64,000 nucleotides of DNA from Mesorhizobium sp. L-2-11 (GTDB taxonomy: Bacteria > Pseudomonadota > Alphaproteobacteria > Rhizobiales > Rhizobiaceae). The position numbers and the translations under genes were made by a program. The stretch is from contig NZ_AP023257.1 in assembly GCF_016756595.1 (NCBI RefSeq), positions 3,674,001-3,738,000 of the forward strand, given 5' to 3'. How positions within the stretch are numbered: position 1 is the first letter of the stretch; each line of letters begins with the position of its first letter. The notes below the pieces were generated by a model. That model did no database searches, was not told the DNA's origin, and saw only the letters and a program-made list of their open reading frames with translations. Positions 1-7,921 of the stretch are shown here, in pieces.

Positions 1-1
1 C

Positions 2-1270
2 AAGGTTGATCGCATCGCCGCCAGCCTGCACGGCTCGCTTGCCTATACCGGCATCGGCCATGGTTCAGATCGCGCCGTCGTGCTCGGCCTTGCCGGCCAG
101 ACGCCGCAGACGGTAGACCCCGATCAGGCGGACAGCATCGTCGAGCGTATCGCCGCCGAGAAGCGGATTTCGCCGCCCGGCCACCCATCCTATCGCTTCG
201 ACCCGGCCACGGATCTGGTGCTGGATCGCAAGACGCCGCTTTCCGGCCACGCCAACGGCCTGGCTTTCTGCGCCTATGATGCCGACGACCGCCTGCTGCT
301 CAAGCGCATCTACTATTCGATCGGTGGCGGCTTCGTTGTTTCCGAGGAAGAACTGCAGCGGATGAAGGCGAAGGGCTCGGCGACGAGCGAAGGCAAGAAG
401 GTTCCATACCCCTTCAAGAATGCTGTCGAGATGCTGTCGATGGCCGCGAAAAGCGGTCTTTCCATCGCCGACATGAAACGCGTCAACGAAGAGACGCAGA
501 TGACGCGCGAGGAGCTCGACGCCGGCCTCGACGGCATCTGGAGCGCCATGAAGGGCTGCATCGAGCGCGGCCTGTCGCAGGATGGCATCATGCCGGGCGG
601 CCTGAAGGTGCGCCGACGCGCGCGGCAGTTGCATGACAGGCTGCAGGAGCAGTGGCGGCAGAACCGGCCCAATCCGCTGCTCGCCAACGACTGGCTGTCG
701 ATCTATGCCATGGCGGTGAACGAGGAGAACGCCGCCGGCGGGCGCGTCGTCACCGCGCCGACCAATGGTGCTGCAGGCACGCTGCCGGCGGTGCTGCGCT
801 ATTGGCTGCATTTCCACCCCGAGGCCGACCAGCCTAGCATCCGCGACTTTCTGCTGACCGCGGCAGCGATCGGCGGCATCATCAAGACCAACGCTTCGAT
901 CTCGGGCGCCGAAGTCGGCTGCCAGGGCGAGGTCGGTTCGGCTTCGGCGATGGCGGCAGCGGGGCTGTGCGCCGTGATGGGCGGCACGCCCGAGCAGGTC
1001 GAGAACGCCGCCGAGATCGCGCTCGAGCATCATCTCGGCATGACCTGCGATCCGGTCGGCGGGCTGGTGCAGGTGCCTTGCATCGAGCGCAACGCGCTCG
1101 GCGCCGTCAAGGCGGTGACTGCCGCGTCGCTGGCCATCAAGGGCGACGGCGTTCATTTCGTGCCGCTCGATGCCGCAATCGAGACCATGCGCCAGACCGG
1201 CCTCGACATGAACGAGAAATACAAGGAAACCAGCCTCGGCGGCCTGGCCGTCAATATCGTGGAATGCTGA
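2..1270 (+). CDS. sdaA: L-serine dehydratase (L-serine ammonia-lyase), 3' part
   Basis: Converts L-serine to pyruvate and ammonia in the cytoplasm with a [4Fe-4S] cluster. The frame is open from base 2, so the start and roughly the first 40 residues lie outside the window; 422 residues are visible. The first visible residues ([17 protein letters not shown]) belong to the N-terminal beta domain. The C-terminal alpha domain has family-typical cysteine motifs: one in [11 protein letters not shown] and two in [18 protein letters not shown], the expected cluster ligands. It ends at a TGA at 1268-1270, immediately before a block of 18-bp repeats. Single-chain fused alpha/beta form, as in most Gram-negatives. 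The family is clear; whether the gene would be named sdaA or sdaB cannot be settled. Confidence 0.93.
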   Translation, partial: KVDRIAASLHGSLAYTGIGHGSDRAVVLGLAGQTPQTVDPDQADSIVERIAAEKRISPPGHPSYRFDPATDLVLDRKTPLSGHANGLAFCAYDADDRLLLKRIYYSIGGGFVVSEEELQRMKAKGSATSEGKKVPYPFKNAVEMLSMAAKSGLSIADMKRVNEETQMTREELDAGLDGIWSAMKGCIERGLSQDGIMPGGLKVRRRARQLHDRLQEQWRQNRPNPLLANDWLSIYAMAVNEENAAGGRVVTAPTNGAAGTLPAVLRYWLHFHPEADQPSIRDFLLTAAAIGGIIKTNASISGAEVGCQGEVGSASAMAAAGLCAVMGGTPEQVENAAEIALEHHLGMTCDPVGGLVQVPCIERNALGAVKAVTAASLAIKGDGVHFVPLDAAIETMRQTGLDMNEKYKETSLGGLAVNIVEC

Positions 1271-1391
1271 GCCAGACTTTGCACTATGGCCAAACTTTGC
1301 ACTGTGGCCAAACTTTGCACTGGGGATTGACGCCGTGGAGAACAGCGGCACTGGGGAGAAAGTCGGCACTGTGGAGAAAGTCGATTGGGCC
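1271..1391. repeat. Two blocks of 18-bp tandem repeats after sdaA
   Basis: Block 1 has three 18-bp units at 1271-1288, 1289-1306 and 1307-1324; the middle unit is GCCAAACTTTGCACTGTG. Block 2 has three units at 1338-1355, 1356-1373 and 1374-1391; the middle unit is GAGAAAGTCGGCACTGTG, and the third has diverged. The two units share the GCACTGTG end. The first unit begins at the base after the sdaA stop codon. No function is evident. Confidence 0.85.
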
Positions 1392-1428
1392 GGTTGACGC
1401 CTTTGCGCCGCGGACTAAACCTTAATCC

Positions 1429-1866
1429 ATGTCCCTCAATCTCATAAAGCTCTGCGTTGGCTGCGACAGCGTCGAAGATCTCGAAGAGTGGATCGCCTTC
1501 CGCCTCGATGAACGGCGGCGCGCCGGTGAACCGGTCGAGCACTACCATACCACCCGCATGACGCCGACGCGCAGCGCCGAGGTCACCGATGGCGGTTCCC
1601 TCTACTGGGTGATCAAGGGCAATGTGCAATGCCGCCAGTTGATCACCGAAATCCGTCCTTTCACCGATGACGAGGGTATCGGCCGCTGTCACCTGATCCT
1701 CGATCCCGCGGTCGTGCTGACCGAATGGCAGCCGCGCCGCGCCTTTCAAGGCTGGCGCTATTTGAAACCGTCGGACGCACCGGCCGATCTCTCCAAGGGC
1801 AAAGCGGGATTGGTCGAAATGCCGCCGAAACTCAGGCGCGAGCTTGCCGATCTCGGCCTGCTCTAG
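1429..1866 (+). CDS. DUF1489 family protein
   Basis: A 145-residue protein of unknown function that I match to DUF1489, a family common in Rhizobiales. It starts MSLNLIKLCVGCDSVEDLEEW and has conserved-looking segments HYHTTRMTPTR, YWVIKGNVQCRQLI and GWRYLKPSDAPADL. No signal peptide or membrane segment is visible, so it is probably cytoplasmic. It follows sdaA on the same strand, separated by the 18-bp repeat array, and is followed after 96 bp by the VWA gene. Function cannot be inferred from the context. Confidence 0.85.
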   Translation: MSLNLIKLCVGCDSVEDLEEWIAFRLDERRRAGEPVEHYHTTRMTPTRSAEVTDGGSLYWVIKGNVQCRQLITEIRPFTDDEGIGRCHLILDPAVVLTEWQPRRAFQGWRYLKPSDAPADLSKGKAGLVEMPPKLRRELADLGLL

Positions 1867-1962
1867 GAAGGCCCCAAAATTCAAGCTGCGGTGATCGCCG
1901 GCCCTCCAGATCGCCCCATGCTGGGCTTGCAAGCTGTGCGACAACGCCACATCTTGAATGTC

Positions 1963-2694
1963 ATGAGTGACAAGAAGCAGCCCGTGCCCGCAAAGGCCAA
2001 TCCTGCGCCGGTCGAACCCCAATCGAGCACCGGCGAGATCGATGCGTTTATCCGTCAGGCAAGGACGCTGGCTGCGTCCGCGACCGGTACCGGCAGGCTG
2101 ATCCTGTCCCTCGATGCGACAATGAGCCGCCAGCCGACCTGGGATCTCGCCTGTGCGCTGCAGGGCGAGATGTTCGACGCCGTCGGCAAGGCCGGGGCGC
2201 TCAAGGTCCAACTGGTTTATTTTCGCGGTCTTGGCGAGTGCCGCTCATCCGCATTCGTCACTGATACGAACGCGCTGAAGCAGCTGATGACGCGGATCGA
2301 ATGCCGAAGCGGCCACACCCAGATCGGCAAGGTGCTCGCGCATGCGCTGAAACAGACGGCGGCGGCCAAGGTCAACGCGCTGGTCTATATCGGCGATGCG
2401 ATGGAGGAAAACATCGACGATCTGGCGGAAAAGGCCGGCAGCCTCGGCCTGCACGGCGTTCCTGTCTTCGTCTTTCAGGAGGGCCATGATGCCGGCGCGG
2501 AAAAGGCGTTCAAGGAAATTGCGCGGTTGTCCAAAGGCGCCTGGTTCCGATTTGATCGGCGGGCCGCCGCAACCTTGGCCAGCCTGCTATCGGCGGTCGC
2601 GGTGTTTGCGACCGGCGGGCTGAAGGCTCTGGAGGCCAGGGGCAGGCCGGAAGACCGGCTGATGATCGAGCATCTGCGGAGCGGCAGGAAATGA
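1963..2694 (+). CDS. VWA-domain protein
   Basis: A 243-residue protein with a von Willebrand A-like fold. The first beta strand and metal site read RLILSLDATMSR, a D-x-T-x-S variant of the MIDAS motif, and a later strand ends VYIGDAMEEN with the further conserved Asp. A low-complexity Pro/Ala/Lys N-terminus of about 30 residues precedes it. The ATG at 1963 is chosen because the upstream extension is unlike the family. Its TGA overlaps the ATG of the next gene (ATGA, 2691-2694), so the two are translationally coupled. VWA domains usually mediate metal-dependent protein binding; the partner is unknown, but the coupled DnaJ membrane protein is the obvious candidate. Confidence 0.8.
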   Translation: MSDKKQPVPAKANPAPVEPQSSTGEIDAFIRQARTLAASATGTGRLILSLDATMSRQPTWDLACALQGEMFDAVGKAGALKVQLVYFRGLGECRSSAFVTDTNALKQLMTRIECRSGHTQIGKVLAHALKQTAAAKVNALVYIGDAMEENIDDLAEKAGSLGLHGVPVFVFQEGHDAGAEKAFKEIARLSKGAWFRFDRRAAATLASLLSAVAVFATGGLKALEARGRPEDRLMIEHLRSGRK

Positions 2695-3392
2695 TGGGCG
2701 CGACTATCGCATTCGTGGCGTTGCTTTTGGCGCTGCTCGGCGCGGCCGCGGTGTTTCTGCGCGCCGACCCCGGGAAACTCGCAATCTGGATGAGGACAGT
2801 TGGGCCCGCGCTGCTGGCGCTGATCGGCGTCGCTGCGCTTCTGGTTGGACGCACAGGCCTCGGCGGCTTGATCCTGTCGACGGCGCTCGCCTGGTGGGGC
2901 TCGATGCGGATGAAGCGGCCGACGGCGAAACTGGAGCCGGGCAAGTATTCGACGGTGCGCACCGCGGCACTCGAAATGGAGCTCGATCACGATACCGGCA
3001 ATCTGGAGGGCCTCGTGCTGGCCGGCCGCCATGAAGGCAAGATGCTAGGCACGATGAGCCTTGCGGAATTGCAGCAGCTTTATCGCGAACTTCCCGGCGA
3101 CCCGGAGAGCCGCCAGCTCCTAGAGACGTATCTTGACGGCAGATTTCCCATCTGGCGCAAAGACGCGGAGGCGAATGGTGGCGACGGGCTGGGTGTTTCG
3201 CCAGGTTCGGGCGCCATGACTAAGGAGGAGGCCTACAAGATCCTTGGTCTTGAAGCGGGGGCCGCCGCGGCGGATGTCCGCAAGGCGCACCGCCGCCTGA
3301 TGCAGCGCCTGCACCCCGATCTCGGCGGCACTTCTTTTCTGGCGGCGCGGATCAACGAAGCCAAGGACGTCTTGCTCTCCAATCACAACTAG
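2691..3392 (+). CDS. Membrane-anchored J-domain protein
   Basis: A 233-residue protein with two N-terminal membrane segments (about residues 5-22 and 38-70), a middle region of about 100 residues, and a C-terminal J domain (about residues 175-233). The J domain contains TKEEAYKILGL, the HPD motif in MQRLHPDLGG, and INEAKDVLL. It resembles the Tim14/Pam18 type, where the J domain recruits DnaK at the inner membrane. Its start overlaps the VWA gene stop. It is convergent with the carboxypeptidase gene 44 bp away. DnaK stimulation is expected from the intact HPD; the client is unknown. Confidence 0.82.
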   Translation: MMGATIAFVALLLALLGAAAVFLRADPGKLAIWMRTVGPALLALIGVAALLVGRTGLGGLILSTALAWWGSMRMKRPTAKLEPGKYSTVRTAALEMELDHDTGNLEGLVLAGRHEGKMLGTMSLAELQQLYRELPGDPESRQLLETYLDGRFPIWRKDAEANGGDGLGVSPGSGAMTKEEAYKILGLEAGAAAADVRKAHRRLMQRLHPDLGGTSFLAARINEAKDVLLSNHN

Positions 3393-3436
3393 TCTCCTTC
3401 GACGCAGAATTCTTCCGGGAGATGTTTCGACGCCTC

Positions 3437-4879
3437 CTACTGGTGGACGGCGTAGCACTCGATCTTCTTTTTCTTCAGGGCGTTGCAGGCTTTCCAGGCG
3501 GCAGTCTTCGAGCCAAAACCGAACCGGGCGCGGTAGTAGGTGACGCCGCCCTTTTCGAAGGCGACGGTGAAGCCCACAGCATCGGCCAGGACCGAAGGCG
3601 CCTGTTTGCTCGTCTCGTCCAGGAGAGCCTGGGCTTCGGACTGTTTTGGCGAAGAGGCTACCTGGACTGCCCAGCCGGACGGCACCGACGCCGTGTTGAC
3701 GGGATCGACCTTTGCCGGTTCGGCATAGGCTGCTGCGACCCGTGCGGTCGCCAAATCGTCCGCCGTCGCCGCGGCCACTGTCTCGACCTTACTGGTCTGA
3801 GAGACGGGCCTGGTCTCCACGGGGGTGGCTTCGTCAACGACGGGCTCGGCCTCCTCCACCAGGGAGGCAATGGCATCGCCGTCCTGGGCATCGCCATCTT
3901 GGGCATCGTAATTCGGGGCATCGCCGTCGGGCCTGCTGTCCGGCGTCGGCGCGTCGCGCTTGGGCAGGAATACTTTCGCCAGCGCGGTGATCGGGTTGCC
4001 ACCGCCAGCCTTGGCGATCAGCATGCCGCTGCCGCGCGACGACGCCTTCGGCAGGTAGGTTTTGATCAAGCCTGCCATCTGATTGTCGCGGCTGCCGCCG
4101 GACTTGCCGCCTATGACCACCGCGACGATGCGGCGATCGCCGTCGTCGACCGAGGAGACGAGATTGTAGCCGGAGGCGCGGGTGTAGCCAGTCTTGATGC
4201 CGTCGACGCCCTTGATGCGTCCCAGCAGGCGGTTGTGGCCGTTGATGCGCCTGCGGCCGTAGAGAAAGGAACGCTGCGAGAAATAGCCGTAATATTGGGG
4301 AAAATGCTCCCGCAGCGCGATGCCGAGCACCGCCATGTCGCGCGCGGTGGTGAACTGACCGGGATTTGGCAAGCCGTGGGCGTTGCGGAAAACGGTCCCC
4401 TTCATGCCCAGCGCCCGCGCCTTGGCTGTCATCATGTGGGCGAAATTGGCTTCATTGCCGCCAAGAAGCTCGCCGATTGCGGTTGCCGAGTCGTTTGCCG
4501 ACTTGGTCACCATCGACAGGATCGCGGTCTCGACGGTGATCGCGCCGCCCCGTTTGACGCCGAGCTTGGTCGGCGGCTCGGCAGCAGCATTCGCCGAGAA
4601 GACGACCCGGGAGCTCTTGCTGATCTTGCCGTTCGCCATGGCCTCGAAGGCCAGGTAAAGCGTCATCATCTTGGTGAGCGAGGCGGGATAGCGTCGGCCA
4701 TCGGCATTCTGGGAGTAAAGGACCTTGCCGGTCTTGGCGTCGATGACGATGGACGCCGACCTCGCCGCCATGGACGAAGCAGCGTCGGCAACGACGAACG
4801 TCATCGCCAAAGCGAGGATCATGATCGTTTTCAAAGAGGACGCGGATTTGGAGAGAATGCCCGACAACGCCTGACGCAC
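3437..4879 (-). CDS. D-alanyl-D-alanine carboxypeptidase with C-terminal SPOR domain
   Basis: A secreted penicillin-binding protein that trims the terminal D-Ala from peptidoglycan stem peptides (peptidase S11). The three active-site motifs are present: SLTK, SAN (in SANDSATA) and KTG (in KTGYTRASGYN). The C-terminal 75 or so residues (GWAVQVASSPKQSEAQALL to the end) form a SPOR domain, which binds denuded septal glycan. A Pro/Asp/Ala-rich linker with DGDAQDGDA repeats joins them. I start at the GTG at 4879: it has AAAGGA seven bases upstream and gives a normal signal peptide. The frame stays open upstream to an ATG at 5041 (54 extra residues), which has no clear ribosome site. Confidence 0.88.
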   Translation of the reverse strand: MRQALSGILSKSASSLKTIMILALAMTFVVADAASSMAARSASIVIDAKTGKVLYSQNADGRRYPASLTKMMTLYLAFEAMANGKISKSSRVVFSANAAAEPPTKLGVKRGGAITVETAILSMVTKSANDSATAIGELLGGNEANFAHMMTAKARALGMKGTVFRNAHGLPNPGQFTTARDMAVLGIALREHFPQYYGYFSQRSFLYGRRRINGHNRLLGRIKGVDGIKTGYTRASGYNLVSSVDDGDRRIVAVVIGGKSGGSRDNQMAGLIKTYLPKASSRGSGMLIAKAGGGNPITALAKVFLPKRDAPTPDSRPDGDAPNYDAQDGDAQDGDAIASLVEEAEPVVDEATPVETRPVSQTSKVETVAAATADDLATARVAAAYAEPAKVDPVNTASVPSGWAVQVASSPKQSEAQALLDETSKQAPSVLADAVGFTVAFEKGGVTYYRARFGFGSKTAAWKACNALKKKKIECYAVHQ

Positions 4880-5113
4880 CGATGGTTCCTTTGAATTTTT
4901 TGTTGCGGTGGAGGCGGCAAAGGGGTCCTGCCTCACTTCAAGCCAAGCTATCGCAGTCAGCGTTACCAATCCGTTTATGGTAACCGCGGCGTTCACCATT
5001 TTCTTCGAGCTTGAGCTTTTCTTTATTCGAATTTTAGCCATTACCCGATGGTTGCGCCGGCCTGCTGCCGGATGGCCGGGCCGCACCTGGTGAAACGCGG
5101 AGTCGGTGAAACC

Positions 5114-5153
5114 TTGACTTTTGTGCAGTGCACAATATATTACTTGCATTGCA
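5114..5153 (+). promoter_or_regulatory. Phasin promoter with paired TGCANTGCA operators
   Basis: TTGACT (5114-5119) and TATATT (5136-5141) form a strong sigma70-like promoter with a 16-bp spacer. The spacer contains the palindrome TTGTGCAGTGCACAA (5121-5135). Its core TGCAGTGCA (5124-5132) recurs as TGCATTGCA at 5145-5153, with centres 21 bp apart (two helical turns). The TGC-N3-GCA core is what I recall for PhaR, the repressor of PHA granule genes, so PhaR control of the phasin is the likely reading. The regulator is inferred; the motif pair is seen directly. Confidence 0.7.
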
Positions 5154-5215
5154 CAGCGCGGCCCGGGACAAGGCCGCGTCCACCGCTCAACGACAACTGT
5201 CAAGGGATTGCGTGA

Positions 5216-5545
5216 ATGACCCAGACCTATGAAGATTTCAGCAAATACGGCAAGGAATTTGCGGATAACGGCTTGAAGAGCTTCGCGTCCCTTTCGAAGG
5301 GTGCGCAGGCCATCGCCACCGAGGCGGGCGAGTACACCAAGAAAAGCTTCGAGGCCGGCAGCGCAGCAGCCGAGAAACTTCTGTCGGCCAAGTCGCTGGA
5401 GAAGGCGATCGAGATCCAGTCCGATTTTGCCAGGCAGTCGTACGAATCCTTCGTCACCGAAGCCACCAAGATCGGTGATCTCTATGCCGAACTCGCCAAG
5501 GAAGCCTACAAGCCGTTCGAATCAATGGTCGCAAAGGCGAAATAA
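5216..5545 (+). CDS. Phasin family protein (PHA granule surface protein)
   Basis: A 109-residue, highly charged, almost wholly helical protein: starts MTQTYEDFSKYGKEFADNG, with SFASLSKGAQAIATEAGEYTKK and QSYESFVTEATKIGDLYAEL. This matches the Phasin_2 pattern of amphipathic helices that coat polyhydroxyalkanoate granules. No signal peptide. It has its own promoter and a strong terminator, so it is a single-gene unit. The length is typical for the family. Confidence 0.88.
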   Translation: MTQTYEDFSKYGKEFADNGLKSFASLSKGAQAIATEAGEYTKKSFEAGSAAAEKLLSAKSLEKAIEIQSDFARQSYESFVTEATKIGDLYAELAKEAYKPFESMVAKAK

Positions 5546-5589
5546 TCTCGCTATAAGATGTGAGCATGGCCCTTGGGCCTGCAAGACGG

Positions 5590-5621
5590 ACCCGGTCGCG
5601 AATGTGCGGCCGGGTTTTTTT
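5590..5621 (+). terminator. Rho-independent terminator of the phasin gene
   Basis: A 10-bp stem (ACCCGGTCGC paired with GCGGCCGGGT, one G-U pair) with a 6-base loop, followed by seven T residues. Confidence 0.9.
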
Positions 5622-5713
5622 CATGGAAATTTGAGCGCATATCGTTGGTTTCCAGCCAATCAACGCTGATCTAAACAGCAATGAGCCGGGTTGTCGGTTT
5701 AGCTGAGGGGCGA

Positions 5714-6781
5714 ATGATGCATGGGTCGATAAGTGATGCCGGCGCTCCGCTAACGCTGGAACACATCAGCCGACGCTTCGGCGACACCCTGGCGCTGGAT
5801 GATGTTTCGCTTTCGATTGCGCCCGGAGAGATCGTCTGCCTGGTCGGCCAGTCCGGTTGCGGCAAATCCTCGCTTTTGCGGATCATTTCAGGAGTCGATA
5901 CTGCCGACAGCGGAAGAATTCTGCTCAATGGCACTGAGATCGCGGGCGCGAACAGCTTTGTCGAGCCCGAAGACCGCAACATCGGTTTCATGTTCCAGGA
6001 TTACGCCCTTTTCCCGCACTTGACCGTCGAGGAGAATGTGGCCTTCGGCCTCGGGCGACTGTCGCGGCGCGAGGCGAGCGCCCGTGCGGCCGAGGTGATC
6101 GCCCGAATCGGCATCCAGGCGCTTTCCGGCCGCTATCCACACACGCTTTCGGGTGGCGAGCAGCAGCGAGTCGCACTGGCGCGGGCGCTTGCCCCAAAAC
6201 CCGTCATCCTGCTGATGGACGAGCCTTTCTCGAATCTTGATCGTGGCCTGCGGGAGCGGGTGCGCGAGGAGACCATTTCGACGTTGAGAGCCTTGGGGAC
6301 GACGGCGATCCTCGTCACGCACGACCCAGAGGAGGCCCTTTCCGTCGGTGACCGAGTTGTGCTGATGCAGGAGGGTCGTGTTGTGCAGGTCGGGACGGGA
6401 TACGATATCTATGATCATCCCAATTCGCTCTACGCCGCCGAATTCCTGTGCCCGTGCAACAGGGTAGAGGGTATCTACCGCGATGGCCGGGTCGAAACGG
6501 TGCTGGGCATCTTTCCAGCCCGGCTCGATCTTCCGGAAGGCGGCAAAGTATTTGCCTGCATCCGCCCGCAGGCTCTCTGCCTTTTCGGTCCCGATGAAGG
6601 TCTGCCGGCGCTTGTCGTCAACCGTTCTTTTCTGGGTGAGATCGAACAATTGTTGGTCAGGATCGAGGGCGTTGCTGACCCCTTGCGCTTGCGCACCACA
6701 AGCCGGATCGATGTAAAGCCGGGTGAGCCGATCCACCTGACCATCGATGCAGGCGGCGTCCTGATATTCGCTGCGGCATAA
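5714..6781 (+). CDS. fbpC: Ferric-iron ABC transporter ATP-binding protein
   Basis: A 355-residue ABC ATPase that powers ferric-iron uptake. Walker A is GQSGCGKSS (residues 45-53), the signature LSGGEQQR, and Walker B VILLMDEPFSNLD with the following His in VTHDPEEAL. The C-terminal third is a TOBE-type regulatory region, as in FbpC. I choose the ATG at 5714 because GAGGGG lies just upstream; an in-frame ATG at 5681 lacks a ribosome site. The partner binding protein and permease follow. The gene precedes the binding-protein gene instead of following the permease, and a RirA-like operator sits between them. Confidence 0.87.
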   Translation: MMHGSISDAGAPLTLEHISRRFGDTLALDDVSLSIAPGEIVCLVGQSGCGKSSLLRIISGVDTADSGRILLNGTEIAGANSFVEPEDRNIGFMFQDYALFPHLTVEENVAFGLGRLSRREASARAAEVIARIGIQALSGRYPHTLSGGEQQRVALARALAPKPVILLMDEPFSNLDRGLRERVREETISTLRALGTTAILVTHDPEEALSVGDRVVLMQEGRVVQVGTGYDIYDHPNSLYAAEFLCPCNRVEGIYRDGRVETVLGIFPARLDLPEGGKVFACIRPQALCLFGPDEGLPALVVNRSFLGEIEQLLVRIEGVADPLRLRTTSRIDVKPGEPIHLTIDAGGVLIFAAA

Positions 6782-6810
6782 GTCGCAAGCGCTTTGGTCG
6801 CAAAGTAACT

Positions 6811-6825
6811 TGACTAAATTAGTCA
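6811..6825 (+). promoter_or_regulatory. Iron-responsive operator (RirA type) upstream of fbpA
   Basis: A perfect 15-bp inverted repeat TGACTAAATTAGTCA that fits TGA-N9-TCA, the operator recognised by RirA, the rhizobial iron repressor. It lies between the fbpC stop and the fbpA start, just upstream of a possible -10 (TATGAT, 6828-6833). This implies an iron-repressed promoter of its own for fbpA and the permease gene. Confidence 0.75.
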
Positions 6826-6895
6826 CATATGATCGAGCAATTCTCGGGCTGTCAACAATGCCAGCCGCACCAATCAATTAATGGAGGACCGCTTC

Positions 6896-7921
6896 ATGAA
6901 GAGCCTTTCCACATTGCGACTCGCCCTGGTGGGCGGCGTCTTCGCCCTCGCTGGCGGGGTCAGCGCCATGGCGGCCGAACTGAACATCTACACCACGCGT
7001 GAGCCTGGGCTGATCCAGCCGCTGCTTGACGCCTTCACCGCCTCGAGCGGCGTCAAGGTCAATACAGTCTTCATGAAAGATGGTCTTGCGGAGCGTGTCG
7101 CCTCGGAAGGGGAAAGCTCACCTGCCGACATCCTCATGACGGTCGACGTCGGCAACCTCGCCGACCTGGCCGAAAAAGGCCTGACGCAGCCGGTCGTATC
7201 AGATGTTCTGAAAGCCGCGGTGCCGGACAACCTGCGTGACCCGGCCAACAACTGGTTTGCTCTGTCGATGCGGGCCCGTGTGCTCTACGCTGCCAAGGAT
7301 CTCGATCTTGCCGCGTTCAACTACGAGGACCTGTCCGATCCAAAATGGAAGGGCAAGGTCTGCATCCGTTCCGGCCAGCATCCCTACAACACCGCTCTTT
7401 TCGCCGATTACATGGCACATCACGGCGCCGAGGCGACGGAAGCATGGCTTGCTGCCGTCAAAGGGAATCTCGCCCGCAAGGCGGGCGGCGGCGACCGCGA
7501 TGTGGCCAAGGACATCCTCGGCGGCATTTGCCAGATAGGCATCGCCAATTCCTATTACGTCGGACTGATGCGCTCCGGTAAGGGCGGTGAGGAGCAGGTC
7601 GCCTGGGGCGACGCGATCAAGGTCGTCCTGCCAACGTTTAGGGATGGCGGCACGCAGGTCAACGTCAGCGGCGCGGCCGTCGCAAAGCATGCGCCGAACA
7701 AGGGTGAGGCGGTGAAGCTGCTGGAATATCTGGTCTCCGACGACGCCCAGAAACTCTATGCCAAGGCAAATTTCGAATACCCGGTCAAGGCCGGCGCTCC
7801 GATCGACCCGATCATCGCCTCGTTTGGCGAGTTGAAGGTCGATCCCGTGCCGATGACGGAAATCGTCAAGCATCGCAAGCAGGCAAGCGAACTGGCCGAG
7901 AAGGTCGGCTTCGACAACTGA
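6896..7921 (+). CDS. fbpA: Ferric-iron ABC transporter periplasmic binding protein
   Basis: A 341-residue periplasmic binding protein for Fe(III). It has an N-terminal signal peptide (MKSLSTLRLALVGGVFALAG, cleaved near AMA-AE), then ELNIYTTREPGLIQPLLDAF, typical of the family, and the adjacent tyrosine pair in ANSYYVGLM that ligates iron in FbpA/FutA proteins. The ATG at 6896 has GGAGG eight bases upstream; an in-frame ATG at 6881 lacks one. Its TGA overlaps the permease ATG (TGATG). Expression is probably iron-repressed through the operator at 6811-6825. Confidence 0.88.
   Translation: MKSLSTLRLALVGGVFALAGGVSAMAAELNIYTTREPGLIQPLLDAFTASSGVKVNTVFMKDGLAERVASEGESSPADILMTVDVGNLADLAEKGLTQPVVSDVLKAAVPDNLRDPANNWFALSMRARVLYAAKDLDLAAFNYEDLSDPKWKGKVCIRSGQHPYNTALFADYMAHHGAEATEAWLAAVKGNLARKAGGGDRDVAKDILGGICQIGIANSYYVGLMRSGKGGEEQVAWGDAIKVVLPTFRDGGTQVNVSGAAVAKHAPNKGEAVKLLEYLVSDDAQKLYAKANFEYPVKAGAPIDPIIASFGELKVDPVPMTEIVKHRKQASELAEKVGFDN

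Noticed and set aside
65-1369. Long open frame on the reverse strand opposite sdaA
   Set aside because: Antisense to a clear enzyme gene, His/Arg/Ala-rich with no domain; a normal artefact of high-GC codon use.
3422-4894. 490-codon forward open frame opposite the carboxypeptidase gene
   Set aside because: Antisense shadow; the reverse strand has the catalytic motifs, signal peptide and SPOR domain.
4880-5041. Upstream extension of the carboxypeptidase to the ATG at 5041
   Set aside because: No ribosome site, AT-richer composition, and it would bury the signal peptide; the GTG at 4879 has a good ribosome site.
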